A stretch of 40,053 bases of DNA from Halobacteriales archaeon QS_3_64_16 (lineage in GTDB: Archaea > Halobacteriota > Halobacteria > Halobacteriales > Halococcaceae). The stretch lies in the NCBI GenBank assembly GCA_003021705.1, contig PXRJ01000052.1:1-40053 (forward strand). Reading direction: 5' to 3'. The notes beneath the pieces are model-generated. The model was not told the origin of the DNA. It did not search any database and saw only the letters and a list, made by a program, of their open reading frames with translations. Made by a program: the position numbers and the translations under genes. Shown piece after piece: positions 8,359 to 17,582 of the stretch; position 1 is the first letter of the stretch, and each line of letters opens with the position of its first letter.

Positions 8359-9603
8359 ATGATCAATCAGACCGATCACGCTCCGTCCACCGAGGGCCCC
8401 GACCGAGCCGAACTGCTCGAGCTGACCCGCGATCTCGTCTCGATCCCGAGCCACGACGACGAGACCTGCGTCGGCGAGTTCATCGAACGGTGGCTCGAAG
8501 GGCACACCGATGCTCGGGTCGCTCGCGACGATGCGGGCAACGTGATCGCCCGGCGTACGCTCTGTGAGGCCGATGGAACCGGCACGGACCCGACCTCGCT
8601 CGCGCTTGTCGGCCACCACGACGTCGTTCCACCGGACGATTCGCAGGTGATCGACGACGGCGGTGAGAGTAATGACAGCGACGACGTTCACAGCGAGTAC
8701 GTCCTCACCGAGCGTGACGGCCGCCTCCACGGCCGGGGAACGGCGGACATGAAAGGTGCGCTCGCCGCCGCGATGTGTGCGTTCCAGGACGCGATCTCGA
8801 GGGGAGGTAGCGAACAGGACGACCGGAACGCTGCCGCCGACCCGGGAGCGGAGAACTCCTTCTCGATCGAGGAACTCGTCTTCGCGAGCTTCGTCGGCGA
8901 GGAACAGGGAGGGGTCGGCGCTCGCCACGCGATCGATAGGGGGTTTGCGCCCGACTACGCCATCGTCGGCGAGGGTTCGACGGGCTACTCGGCTTCAGAT
9001 GTGACCGATATCGCCGTCGCCCACAAGGGTCGCCGGGCGAGTACGATCACCGCCAGCGGCGAGTCGGCCCACGCGAGCGAACCCAGTGCGGGGAGCAACG
9101 CGATCTACCGCGCCTGTGAGGCCGTCGAGGCAGTACGGGAGATAGACGCTCCGACAGTCGAGATCGCCGGGGAGAAAATCGCGGGCAGCGTCGTCGTCAC
9201 CGAGATCGAGGGCGGATCGGGCTGGAACGTGATCCCCGATGTCTGTACGCTGACGATCGACGAACGGACCGTCCCGGGCGAGCGCGCGCCGCTCGGGCGA
9301 GTCGAGGGGATCGATGGCGTTTCCTGGGCCGTCGAGCAGAACCTTCCGCCGATGCGCTGTGGGTGTGAGAAATTCGCCGAGACGACACTGGTTGCGGCCA
9401 CCGGGACACAGGAGAGCGACCCGGAGCTCGTGACGAAACCGCACGCGACCGATGCGGGCTGGCTTGCCGAGGCGGGCACGGCCTGTGTGATCTGTGGGCC
9501 CGCCGAACCCGGCGAAGCCCACACCGAGAACGAAAGCGTCTCGATCGATGTCCTCGAACGCTGCTACCGGATCTACCGGGCGAGCGCCGAAGCGATGCAC
9601 TGA
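8359..9603 (+). CDS. M20-family metallohydrolase (ArgE/DapE-like)
   Basis: 414 residues from ATG 8359; an ATG at 8332 in frame is an alternative. The di-metal site is visible: LVGHHDVVPPD (His and catalytic Asp), HGRGTADMKGALAA (bridging Asp), SFVGEEQGG (general-base Glu followed by a metal Glu) and a C-terminal His in EAHTENESVS. The family removes acyl or amino-acid groups from the nitrogen of amino acids and dipeptides (acetylornithine deacetylase, succinyl-DAP desuccinylase, aminoacylase). No arginine or lysine genes are adjacent, so the substrate is open. The Asp/Ser-rich loop DDGGESNDSDDVH near residue 100 is a surface insertion. Confidence 0.88.
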   Translation: MINQTDHAPSTEGPDRAELLELTRDLVSIPSHDDETCVGEFIERWLEGHTDARVARDDAGNVIARRTLCEADGTGTDPTSLALVGHHDVVPPDDSQVIDDGGESNDSDDVHSEYVLTERDGRLHGRGTADMKGALAAAMCAFQDAISRGGSEQDDRNAAADPGAENSFSIEELVFASFVGEEQGGVGARHAIDRGFAPDYAIVGEGSTGYSASDVTDIAVAHKGRRASTITASGESAHASEPSAGSNAIYRACEAVEAVREIDAPTVEIAGEKIAGSVVVTEIEGGSGWNVIPDVCTLTIDERTVPGERAPLGRVEGIDGVSWAVEQNLPPMRCGCEKFAETTLVAATGTQESDPELVTKPHATDAGWLAEAGTACVICGPAEPGEAHTENESVSIDVLERCYRIYRASAEAMH

Positions 9604-9639
9604 CCAGCGGGAAGACAGATCGACGGGGAGACCTATCGG

Positions 9640-9983
9640 TCAGTCGTCGGGCGAGACACCAACGTACCCGGCGAGGTGGTTCGCGACTCGCGAGAGGAGT
9701 TCCGGTTCGAGCGTTCCCTGCTGGCGGTCGAGATCGACGTGTTTGATCGTCGTGCAGTACCACGGCGAGACGTAGCTCCGAGTGGCGTTCCGCCATCGCT
9801 CCAGTCGCCGGGATCGATACGGATACCCTTAGCGTGTGAGGTCGTCGTGAGTCCGACCGCGATGCACTCCTCGGTAGCGAACGGATGGGAGTAGTCGCTC
9901 AGCACGAGCTACGGACGATAGGCCTCGCCGTCTTTGAACAGCGCCGGTCCCCACCACACCTCGCCCCAATCGGCCGTCGCCAT
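9640..9983 (-). pseudogene. MazF/PemK-like toxin, two inactivating lesions
   Basis: Reading from ATG 9981-9983: MATADWGEVWWGPALFKDG, the start of a haloarchaeal PemK/MazF toxin, then TAG at codon 25 (9909-9911) where the family has Trp (RP-stop-LVLSDYSHPF). The frame continues to about 9780, where one base is missing; the adjacent frame then gives SYVSPWYCTTIKHVDLDRQQ to a TGA at 9640-9642. Restoring one base gives 115 codons, the normal length. The ATG overlaps the TGA of the upstream MarR-like gene, the classic arrangement for a translationally coupled antitoxin-toxin pair. Family assignment rests on recalled sequence pattern, not a search. Confidence 0.75.
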
Positions 9984-10336
9984 CAGGCGTCCTCGTGGCT
10001 CTCGTTCTCCGGGTTCCACTCCTCGGGATCTTCGGGCCCGAACCGATCGGTCATCGCTCGAGCCGTCGAGCGGGTCGCCGTGTACGTCGCGAGCGCCTCC
10101 TCCTCGCCGATCGCCCAGTAGTGCCCGCGGTGGCGGACGAGGTCGCGGTCTTCGAGCCGGGAGAGCACGGCACCGATACTATTGGAGGTAATTTCCGTCT
10201 CCGCAGCGATTTCCGTCGGCGCGAATGCCTGGTCCGCATTCGCCGCCAGGAACGAGAGGACGCGCTCTGCGTTCGTTCCTCCCCGTGTCAGCTCCTCTTT
10301 GCTCGTGGTCTCGAACGTCTCGATGTCGATCGGCAC
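9983..10336 (-). CDS. MarR-like winged-helix regulator, antitoxin-position
   Basis: 117 residues from GTG 10334-10336. Winged-helix pattern: AERVLSFLAANADQAFAPTEIAAET, recognition helix NSIGAVLSRLEDRDLV, wing RHRGHYWAIG. A longer ORF upstream overlaps the M32 gene antisense and is unsupported. The GTG lies about 25 nt from a TATA-like CTTATAAC on the minus strand, as expected for a leaderless transcript. Its stop codon overlaps the start of the broken PemK-like toxin, so it was probably the regulator or antitoxin partner. The gene itself looks intact, which suggests it has been kept for a separate role or lost its partner recently. Confidence 0.75.
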   Translation of the reverse strand: MPIDIETFETTSKEELTRGGTNAERVLSFLAANADQAFAPTEIAAETEITSNSIGAVLSRLEDRDLVRHRGHYWAIGEEEALATYTATRSTARAMTDRFGPEDPEEWNPENESHEDA

Positions 10337-10356
10337 AGGTGTCGTTTGTACTCTCG

Positions 10357-10380
10357 TGTTATAAGCGTACTTGCTGTACG
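10357..10380 (-). promoter_or_regulatory. Promoter and candidate autoregulatory operator of the MarR-like gene
   Basis: On the minus strand a TATA-like CTTATAAC (10357-10364) sits about 21-28 nt upstream of the GTG start. Immediately upstream lies the perfect inverted repeat CGTAC-ttgct-GTACG (10366-10380), where the transcription factor B element would be. This spacing suits repression by the gene's own winged-helix product. A second short palindrome-like GAGTGTACTC follows at 10382-10391. The M32 gene is divergent and starts about 80 bp away, so it could share control. Confidence 0.45.
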
Positions 10381-10459
10381 GAGTGTACTCCGACCGAAGA
10401 CGTCCTTCGATCAGTGTCGGAGGCGTGGCTTTGATACCCGTTGGCGCTTCCCTACGACC

Positions 10460-11968
10460 ATGGCGACAGACGCAACCCAGAGCGAAGCACCCGACGCCTA
10501 CGCCGAGTTGATGGATCGTTACGGTCGGATTGCGAGCATTCAGGACGCCGGCGGCGTCCTCAGCTGGGATCAGCAGGTGATAATGCCCCAGGGTGGCACC
10601 CCGGCGCGTTCGAAACAGCTCTCGGCGCTCTCGGCGACGGGCCACGAACTGCTGACCGCCGAGGAGTTCGGCGACGCACTCGATAGCGCCGAAAGCGCCG
10701 CTCTCGACGCGAGCCAGGAAGCAGCGGTTCGGGAGATTCGCCGCGAGTACGAGCGTTCGGTCCGGGTCGATACCGACCTCGTCGAGCGCATCTCCCAGAC
10801 TACCTCCGAAGCACTGCCCGTCTGGACCGAGGCTAAAGAAGAGGACGACTTCGAGGCCTTCGCGCCGATCTTAGAGGACCTCGTCGACCTCAAACGCGAA
10901 TATGCGAACCAGATCGACCCCGATGCCGATCCCTACGCGGTGCTCTTTGCGGATTACGAGCCCTATCTCGGCCTCGATACCGCAGAGCAGGTCTTAGAGC
11001 GATTGCGCGACGAACTGGTTCCACTGATCGATGAAATCGAAGCGTCCGATACCGACCTCGCCGCTCCCTTCACGGGGACTTACCCCGAGGAAGACCAGGA
11101 AGCGCTCGCCCGGGATATCCTCGATTCAGTGGGCTACGACTGGGAACGAGGCCGTCTGGACGTCTCGGCTCATCCATTTACCTCGGGCAACCAGTTCGAC
11201 GCCCGGATCACGACCCGCTTCGACGAGGAAGATCCCTTGGGGGCGCTGACGAGCACAGTGCATGAATTCGGTCACGCGACCTACGCGCTCGGGCTGCCCA
11301 ACGACGCGTATGGCACGCCGCTGGGCGAAGCGCGGGACCTCACGGTCCACGAGTCCCAATCACGGCTCTGGGAGAACCACGTCGGCCGCTCGCAGCCCTT
11401 CTGGGAGCTACTCGTCCCCCAGGTCGAGAAGCGACTCGGTGTCGAGGCCAGTCCTAGAGACTTTTACGAGGCGGCAAATCGCATCTACCCCGACAATCGC
11501 ATCCGGGTCGAGGCCGACGAGCTGACCTACCACATGCACATCGTGCTGCGCTTCGAGATCGAGCGCGACCTGATCTCGGGCGATCTCGCGGTCGAAGACG
11601 TTCCCCAAGAGTGGAACGGGAAGATGGAGGAGTACCTCGGGGTCGTCCCTGATAACGACGCGGAGGGCTGTCTGCAGGACATTCACTGGTCCCACGGTTC
11701 CTTCGGATATTTCCCGACGTACTCGCTGGGTAGCGTGCTCGCCGCCCAGTTATACGAAGTGGCTGACAGGGAGATCGAGGACCTCGAGGGTGACATCGAA
11801 GCCGGCGAGTTCGGAGCGTTACACGAGTGGCTCACCGCAAACGTCCACCGCCACGGGAAGCGCTACCGCACGCCCGAGCTAGTCGAGGAGGCCACCGGCG
11901 AGGAGTACTCCGCCGATGCCTTTCTGGAGCACGCGACCGAGAAGTTCACTGCGCTGTACGACCTCTGA
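10460..11968 (+). CDS. M32 family metallocarboxypeptidase
   Basis: 502 residues, the standard M32 (carboxypeptidase Taq) length. The zinc motif HEFGH is at about residues 268-272 within STVHEFGHATY, followed by the conserved ESQSRLWENHVGRS segment carrying the third ligand Glu. Other family blocks are present: LSWDQQVIMPQGG, HPFTSG, RITTRF and DIHWSHGSFGYFPTYSLG. It is a cytoplasmic enzyme that removes C-terminal residues from peptides. Start at ATG 10460; a much longer in-frame ORF upstream is antisense to the MarR-like gene and is not real. Confidence 0.95.
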   Translation: MATDATQSEAPDAYAELMDRYGRIASIQDAGGVLSWDQQVIMPQGGTPARSKQLSALSATGHELLTAEEFGDALDSAESAALDASQEAAVREIRREYERSVRVDTDLVERISQTTSEALPVWTEAKEEDDFEAFAPILEDLVDLKREYANQIDPDADPYAVLFADYEPYLGLDTAEQVLERLRDELVPLIDEIEASDTDLAAPFTGTYPEEDQEALARDILDSVGYDWERGRLDVSAHPFTSGNQFDARITTRFDEEDPLGALTSTVHEFGHATYALGLPNDAYGTPLGEARDLTVHESQSRLWENHVGRSQPFWELLVPQVEKRLGVEASPRDFYEAANRIYPDNRIRVEADELTYHMHIVLRFEIERDLISGDLAVEDVPQEWNGKMEEYLGVVPDNDAEGCLQDIHWSHGSFGYFPTYSLGSVLAAQLYEVADREIEDLEGDIEAGEFGALHEWLTANVHRHGKRYRTPELVEEATGEEYSADAFLEHATEKFTALYDL

Positions 11969-12027
11969 GCGGCGTCGTCGTTGTGGATCGGGCGACCGGC
12001 TCATGGGCCGCTATCGACCGACCAACC

Positions 12028-12504
12028 TCACCGAACGGTTGTTTGTACCGTGCCTACCGAATAGCCCTCGGCGAAGAGTCGAATCGTAACCTCCGCACCC
12101 GACTGGGGCACCGGATCGTTGCTGCCGGCTATCGTGAGGCCGGCCCGTTCGCCACCTTCCCAGGTCGTCTCGCTCGCCCCGCTGTTGAACGGACCCGTTG
12201 GCCCGCTCTCGAAGCCCGTCGCCGAAAAGAATGGCACCGGGGGCTGGTGCTCGAGGCGCTCCCCGTCGACCGAGAGCCGTATCGTAAGCGCCCCTACGTC
12301 GAGCGTGTCGCCGGCGAGATGCGTGAGTTCGACGTAGGTCTGGCCGCTCGTCCCATTGTACGTCGCATCGGCGGCGATCGACGCTTCCGGTGGGTCGTCG
12401 AGTTCGACGCCGAAGACCATCCCGCCGACGAGCGCGGCTAACACGACGGTGATCAGCACCATCATCGTGACCCCGACGATCGGCGCGACGGCCCTCTCTG
12501 CCAC
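12028..12504 (-). CDS. Type IV pilin (archaellin/pilin N-terminal domain)
   Basis: 158 residues from GTG 12502-12504. The N-terminus MAERAVAPIVGVTMMVLITV is a haloarchaeal prepilin signal: a short charged leader, expected PibD cleavage after Arg, then the hydrophobic assembly helix with the characteristic AVAPIVGV start. The remainder is a small beta-rich head rich in Gly, Ser and Thr without cysteines. It would be a structural or minor subunit of a surface pilus. A TATA-like CTATATCAAC lies about 25-30 nt upstream of the start on the coding strand. The secreted protein gene upstream lies on the same strand, 69 bp away. Confidence 0.88.
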   Translation of the reverse strand: MAERAVAPIVGVTMMVLITVVLAALVGGMVFGVELDDPPEASIAADATYNGTSGQTYVELTHLAGDTLDVGALTIRLSVDGERLEHQPPVPFFSATGFESGPTGPFNSGASETTWEGGERAGLTIAGSNDPVPQSGAEVTIRLFAEGYSVGTVQTTVR

Positions 12505-12573
12505 CCTTCGGGATACTTTTCACCTTCTATATCAACGTCAGCCTGGTATACCAGGGGTGATTGTGGGGGCCGA

Positions 12574-14127
12574 TCAATTCCCAGTTGCGGTCACTGTCGC
12601 GTTCGGCTCGGAACGGTTCTCGATAGGAGTCGTAGTTCCGATGCCGGTCGATGGCGCTCCGGGTGGGAGCGCGGATTCGTTTCGGAGCGGCGTCGATCCG
12701 TTCGCCGGTAGCGTCGACCTGTTCGCTGGAGGTGTCGACTCGTTCGCCGGCGTGGTCGGCTGGCTTCCGGGTGGCGAGGGTGTTCTCGCTGCGATGTCGG
12801 ATCTGGCTTCCCTTTCGCCGGTCGCCAACCGGGGGTCGGCTGCGAAGCGCACCGTCGCTGTTCGCTCCCCGTTGGCCACGGTTACGTTGACGGTACCTCG
12901 AGGAGAAATCGCCCAGAGATAGCCCCTCGAATCGGTTCGACCGACAGTACGATCCCCGATCGAAACGGTAGCGTCGACCGGCTCGCCGCTCCCAGTCGCG
13001 GTGACCGAGACGTTCATCGGGCCGGTGGCGTACGTACGGTCGACTGCCACTTGAAGCCCGTCCTCGCTCGCGGTGACCGCCCCCGCGGTCGGCACGGTTC
13101 TCAGGGGTTTGGTCTGGACCTCCCGGAAGACCGTTCCCGACTCGGTATCGAGGTGGGTGCTCAGCCGTCCCTGTTGGTGAAAGAGCGTGAACCGGTAGCT
13201 GCCCGCGCCGGGACCGCCCGCCGACCGGACGCCAGTCGAGTGGTTCCACGCCCAGGGGTAGACCTCGATCACTCGACCGAGCGCCGCCGAGATGTTAGCG
13301 GGACCCTCCGGTGGGCCCCCCTCCCGTTCGGTCGGCAGGTAGGCCTCACGGACGTACCGACCGTTATCGATCGCCGCGAGCACGACCCCGGTCTCGCTCA
13401 CCTCGACGTAGACCGCGACCGGGTCCGACCCGCGAAGCGCCGCGAGGACCCCCTGCCGGACGGGACTCGCGAACAGGCCGAGTTCTACCAGTCGGTCGCG
13501 CGCCCAGGAGTCGACCGAGCGGCCGTCCAGTGCCGTGCCCGGGATCGAGGCGGCGGCGGTTTCGAGGCGGGCGATCGACCCCCGGAGCTGTCGGGCACGG
13601 GTCTCGATCCGCGCGAGCGTACCGAGGAACTCCTTCGTTGAGCGCTCGCCATCGCTGTAGCTCTCGATCGCCCGGCGCTGTTCGGTTCGGAGCCGGTCGA
13701 TCCGACGCTCGATCCGGGTACCCGTTCGCTGAATTACGACCCGCTTCTCGGCAGTGGTGTTCGCCCGAGAAAGTCGTTCCTCGATCGTCAACGAGAGGAG
13801 CTGGCTGTCCGTCGCCGCAGCGTCGGCCGCGAGCGTACCACCGATGTCGAGGCCGATCCCGCTCACGGTCGCGTTCGAGACGTTTTCCGGCGGAATCGCG
13901 AGATAGGCCGTGGTGTTTTCCGGTGGGGTCACCGGGGGCGCTCCGAGTGCTCCGAGCGGTTCGCTTGCGTTCGATCGCCGTTCTATCGGGGAGGCCGACG
14001 GGTCGGATACCGCCACTACCTGTGCTGTTCCGGCCGACTCGTCCGTCGGGACCGGTGCTCCGCTTGCGGCGACCGCCATCGGGGCGAGCACACAGAGCGC
14101 GGCGACGATTGCGGCCGTCCGATCCAT
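12574..14127 (-). CDS. Secreted haloarchaeal protein with Thr/Pro-rich tail
   Basis: 517 residues. It opens with a signal peptide (MDRTAAIVAALCVLAPMAVA), followed by a helical Arg-rich region (about residues 130-200: ERLSRANTTAEKR, RIERRIDRLRTEQRR), a mixed domain including YVEVSETGVVLAAIDNGRYV, and a Thr/Pro/Asn tail (about 455-505) built on imperfect repeats of PANESTP, PANRSTL, PANGSTP that offers many N-glycosylation sequons. It resembles haloarchaeal DUF7094/DUF7096-type secreted proteins from memory; no enzymatic motif is visible. It is divergent from the membrane-anchored regulator gene and shares its intergenic region. Confidence 0.7.
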   Translation of the reverse strand: MDRTAAIVAALCVLAPMAVAASGAPVPTDESAGTAQVVAVSDPSASPIERRSNASEPLGALGAPPVTPPENTTAYLAIPPENVSNATVSGIGLDIGGTLAADAAATDSQLLSLTIEERLSRANTTAEKRVVIQRTGTRIERRIDRLRTEQRRAIESYSDGERSTKEFLGTLARIETRARQLRGSIARLETAAASIPGTALDGRSVDSWARDRLVELGLFASPVRQGVLAALRGSDPVAVYVEVSETGVVLAAIDNGRYVREAYLPTEREGGPPEGPANISAALGRVIEVYPWAWNHSTGVRSAGGPGAGSYRFTLFHQQGRLSTHLDTESGTVFREVQTKPLRTVPTAGAVTASEDGLQVAVDRTYATGPMNVSVTATGSGEPVDATVSIGDRTVGRTDSRGYLWAISPRGTVNVTVANGERTATVRFAADPRLATGEREARSDIAARTPSPPGSQPTTPANESTPPANRSTLPANGSTPLRNESALPPGAPSTGIGTTTPIENRSEPNATVTATGN

Positions 14128-14274
14128 TGCCGGACGTAGATCACCCCGAGTACTAAAATCCGTCCGTTACGCCGCTCGAAGGCGGCAAGCAGGCCGGCCG
14201 AGACCTTTTAGATCGCGTTCTAACGCTTTATTCCGGACGAAACTGTTTTGGCTGCGGGCTAACCACTCGCTGTC

Positions 14275-15606
14275 GTGCAGGTCTGGGTCCCTAGGGCCTT
14301 TATCGCTTTGCTGCTCGTGGTGACGACGGCGACGGCGGCGACAGCGACAGCTGGTGACGACGCGCGAGGGAGCTCCTCACCGGCCGTGGCTCCTGCGGCT
14401 ACGGACAGGGCCTCGCCCCAGGTATCGCCGGCGCTCCTCGTGACCACACCACCGGAGCTGAACGGCCGGAAACTCGCGGGCGGATCACTCGTCCGGGCTC
14501 GCAAGAAGGCACCACAGGTCGATCCGGAACCGACGGGCGGAACAGCGATCGAGCCGGCACGCACCAACCTGACGATCCAGTTGCGGCCGAACGGCGACGC
14601 GCAGTGGACTGTCAGGGTGGCAGTAGAGCTCTCGGGACCCAATAGGACCCGAGCGTTCCGGGAGCTCGCGGGGCGCTACGAGGCCGGCCGTACGGAAGTC
14701 GGCCCCTCGGTCGTTCCGTTCGAGCGCGCGCTCGCGGCCACGAGTCCTGGAGTCGAGCGGGAGATGGCACTCCTCGAGCGCTCCCGATCGGCCCGGATTG
14801 AGAACGGCACCGGCTATCTCGAACTCCAGTTCGTCTGGACGAACTTCGCCGAGGCGGACGAGGGTCGACTGCAGGTCGGCGACGCCTTTCGTACTCCGCG
14901 GGGGACCTGGCTGCCCGGGCTAGCGGCGAACCAGACGCTGGTGCTTCTCGGCCCGCCGGGCTACGGTGTCAGTAGCGCGCCGATCGGGCCAAGCGGAGGG
15001 ACGCTGCGATGGGACGGCCCTGAAGCGTTCGAGCCGGACTCGCTTGCGATAACCTACCGACGGGGTTTCCGGGCCACGACGACGCGGACGACGACCACCC
15101 CGCCGGCCGACACGGGCATGAACTTCGCACCGCTTGCGGGTATCGCGGCCCTTGGCGTCGGGCTGTTGCTCGTGTTGTACGTCCGTTCACAGGGGATGGT
15201 GTTGCCTGACACTGGAAGAAAGGATACCGGTAGCTCCGCTGGGGGCAACGGAGCCATCGGATCGGACGACGAGAGGAGGAAGGGGACCACTGATGCTCCG
15301 GCGGGTACGGGCGGCACCGACTCGACGGTTGGCGGGGATCCCGGAGAGGGGAGCGCAGCCGCGGGGATCGATACAGACCTCCTCTCGGACGAGGAACGCG
15401 TCGAGCACCTGCTCGATGCCAATGGTGGTCGGATGCGCCAGGCCGACATCGTCACCGAGACCCGGTGGTCGAACGCGAAGGTCTCCCAGTTGCTCTCGGC
15501 GATGGACCGGGACGACCGGGTCGAGAAACTCCGGATCGGCCGGGAGAACCTCATCTCCCTGCCCGAGGAGGACCCCAGTGACGCCGATACCGACACCGAG
15601 GAGTGA
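14275..15606 (+). CDS. Membrane-anchored winged-helix regulator
   Basis: 443 residues from GTG 14275. Order: signal peptide (about 1-27), extracytoplasmic domain (about 90-270, with NLTIQLRPNGDAQWTV), one transmembrane helix near 284-304 (LAGIAALGVGLLLVLYV), a Gly/Asp/Thr-rich linker, and a cytoplasmic winged helix at about 368-432 (EERVEHLLDANGG, recognition helix NAKVSQLLSAMDRD). The layout suggests a one-component sensor that reads an outside signal and binds DNA at the membrane. Similar haloarchaeal proteins carry DUF7343/DUF7345 names. It neighbours the secreted protein and pilin, so envelope control is plausible. Confidence 0.8.
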   Translation: MQVWVPRAFIALLLVVTTATAATATAGDDARGSSSPAVAPAATDRASPQVSPALLVTTPPELNGRKLAGGSLVRARKKAPQVDPEPTGGTAIEPARTNLTIQLRPNGDAQWTVRVAVELSGPNRTRAFRELAGRYEAGRTEVGPSVVPFERALAATSPGVEREMALLERSRSARIENGTGYLELQFVWTNFAEADEGRLQVGDAFRTPRGTWLPGLAANQTLVLLGPPGYGVSSAPIGPSGGTLRWDGPEAFEPDSLAITYRRGFRATTTRTTTTPPADTGMNFAPLAGIAALGVGLLLVLYVRSQGMVLPDTGRKDTGSSAGGNGAIGSDDERRKGTTDAPAGTGGTDSTVGGDPGEGSAAAGIDTDLLSDEERVEHLLDANGGRMRQADIVTETRWSNAKVSQLLSAMDRDDRVEKLRIGRENLISLPEEDPSDADTDTEE

Positions 15607-15707
15607 CCTCCCGAACCAGGCCGGCTACTCGTCGGACCCACCCTCCCGGCCGGGTCGGATCTCGTTCTTTCACAACCGTTAACTCGGGTACGGTCCTGGG
15701 GTGCGGT

Positions 15708-16508
15708 ATGAAAGTCCTCGTCACGGTAAAAGAGGTCGCGGAGGCCGCCGACGACTTCGAACTCGCGGAGGGCGCACTCGACATCGACGAGCGCTACCTC
15801 GAGTACGACCTGAACGAGTGGGACGAGTACGCTGTCGAGGAAGGCGTCGAGATCGCCGAGGAGAGCGAGGACGTCGAGGTCGTCTCGGTGACGATCGGCC
15901 CCGAACGCTCCGAGGAGACCATCAGGATGGCCCTCGCGAAGGGCGTCGATCGTGCGATCAGGGTCTGGGACGACACCCTCGAGGGGACTGCCTTTCTCGA
16001 TGTCGAGGCCCGCGCGTCGATCCTCGAAGCCGTGGTCGCCGAAGAAGAACCCGACCTCGTCCTCACCGGCGTACAGGCCGCCGACGACGGCTTCGGCGCT
16101 ACTGGCGTCGCGCTCGCGGATGCAATCGACTTCGAGTGGGCCGCCGTCGTCAACGATCTCGACCTCGACACCGGGGACGGAACGGCTCACGTCCACCGCG
16201 AACTGGAGGGTGGCGTCGAGGAGCTAACCGACGTTTCCCTCCCAGTAGTGCTTTCGATCCAGACGGGCATCAACGAGCCCCGATATGCGAGCCTGCGGGG
16301 GATTCGCCAGGCCCAATCGAAGGAGATCGCCCCCTACGGACTCGACGATCTCGGTCTCGACGCCGAGACTACCGAAAGCACCCTCTCGCTGACGAGCATG
16401 TACGAACCGGAGACCGAGAGCGACGCGACGGTCTTCGAGGGCAGTCCCGAGGAGGAAGCCGACCAGTTAGCCGAGCTGTTCGGCGAGATGGGGGTGGTCG
16501 AGGGATGA
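15708..16508 (+). CDS. etfB: Electron transfer flavoprotein, beta subunit
   Basis: 266 residues from ATG 15708. Family blocks: MKVLVTVKEV at the start, EYDLNEWDEYAVEEGVEI, VTIGPERSEETIRMALAKGVDRAI, and the AMP/FAD-binding segment DLVLTGVQAADDGFGATGVALADA. With EtfA it forms the heterodimer that takes electrons from acyl-CoA dehydrogenases or related flavoenzymes and passes them to the quinone pool. Its TGA overlaps the ATG of etfA by 4 bp, so the subunits are translationally coupled. No etf-quinone oxidoreductase or fixCX gene is in the window. Confidence 0.95.
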   Translation: MKVLVTVKEVAEAADDFELAEGALDIDERYLEYDLNEWDEYAVEEGVEIAEESEDVEVVSVTIGPERSEETIRMALAKGVDRAIRVWDDTLEGTAFLDVEARASILEAVVAEEEPDLVLTGVQAADDGFGATGVALADAIDFEWAAVVNDLDLDTGDGTAHVHRELEGGVEELTDVSLPVVLSIQTGINEPRYASLRGIRQAQSKEIAPYGLDDLGLDAETTESTLSLTSMYEPETESDATVFEGSPEEEADQLAELFGEMGVVEG

Positions 16509-17455
16509 CCGTGCTCGCCCTTGCCGAACACCGCCGCGGCAACATTCGACCGGTAAGCTACGAGACAGTGACGGCCGGTCGGGGACTCGCCGACGCGCTC
16601 GATACCGAGCTCCACCTCGCGGTTATCGGCGGCGAAGTCTCGGAATTCGCCGAGGATTTGAATCGCGACGGCGTCGATACGATCCACGCCGTCGCGGCGG
16701 GCGAGGAGTTCAACCACGATATCTACACCCAAGTCATCGAGAGCTTAGCGACCGATCTCGATCCCCGCGTCGTGTTGATGCCCAACTCGGTCAACGGGCT
16801 CGATTACGCTCCGGCGGTCGCGAGCCGGCTTTCCTTACCGCTCATCACGGACGTCGTCGGGTTCGACGCCGGCGATACAATGACCGCGATCCGGGAGATG
16901 TACGGCTCGAAAGTCGAGACCACGATCGAAATCGACGCCGACCGATTCTGTGTGACGATCCGGCCCAACGAGTGGCCCGCCGCGGAGGGGGCCGGCGACG
17001 CCGAGATCGAAGAACCCGACGTCGAGGTCGACGAGAGCCGTGTGGGCTCGACGGTCACGGGCTTCGAGGAGGTCGGCGGCGGTGACGTCGATATCTCCGA
17101 TGCCGACGTGCTCGTGAGCGTCGGCCGCGGAATCGAGGAGGAGGAAAACATCGAGTTGATCGAGGAGTTGGCCGACGCGCTGGGGGCGACGCTATCGTCC
17201 TCCCGGCCGATCGTCGACGCCGGCTGGCTCCCCAAGAATCGGCAGGTCGGCCAGTCGGGCAAGGTCGTCACGCCCGACATCTATCTGGCGATCGGAATTT
17301 CGGGGGCGGTCCAGCACGTCGCGGGCATGAAAGGCGCGGATACCATCGTCGCGATCAACACCGATCCGAACGCGCCGATCTTCGATCTGGCGGATTACGG
17401 CATCGTCGACGACCTCTTCGAGGTCGTCCCCGAACTCACCGCGCAGTTCAGCTAA
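16505..17455 (+). CDS. etfA: Electron transfer flavoprotein, alpha subunit
   Basis: 316 residues from ATG 16505. The N-terminal domain begins [18 protein letters not shown]. The C-terminal FAD-binding domain is unmistakable: [20 protein letters not shown], then [20 protein letters not shown], then [20 protein letters not shown] and [20 protein letters not shown]. It binds the redox-active FAD of the EtfAB dimer. It is co-transcribed with etfB through a 4-bp overlap. Length and motifs are complete. Confidence 0.96.
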   Translation: MTVLALAEHRRGNIRPVSYETVTAGRGLADALDTELHLAVIGGEVSEFAEDLNRDGVDTIHAVAAGEEFNHDIYTQVIESLATDLDPRVVLMPNSVNGLDYAPAVASRLSLPLITDVVGFDAGDTMTAIREMYGSKVETTIEIDADRFCVTIRPNEWPAAEGAGDAEIEEPDVEVDESRVGSTVTGFEEVGGGDVDISDADVLVSVGRGIEEEENIELIEELADALGATLSSSRPIVDAGWLPKNRQVGQSGKVVTPDIYLAIGISGAVQHVAGMKGADTIVAINTDPNAPIFDLADYGIVDDLFEVVPELTAQFS

Positions 17456-17582
17456 CGCGTTCCGGTTCGCGTGTCGTCTCGCATGCGAGGTCGCCTCTAT
17501 GGCTGTTTGCTGGTCGTGCTTGAAAGGAAAACGACCGCCAGGATAGCACAGGCGATACCGTGTCGGTGAATAGTTCGTCCTG

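Noticed and set aside
12574-12800. Short tandem repeat units that might be a CRISPR-like array
   Set aside because: The repeats (about 27 nt, imperfect) are in frame and encode PANESTP-type units in the tail of a secreted protein; there are no regular unique spacers.
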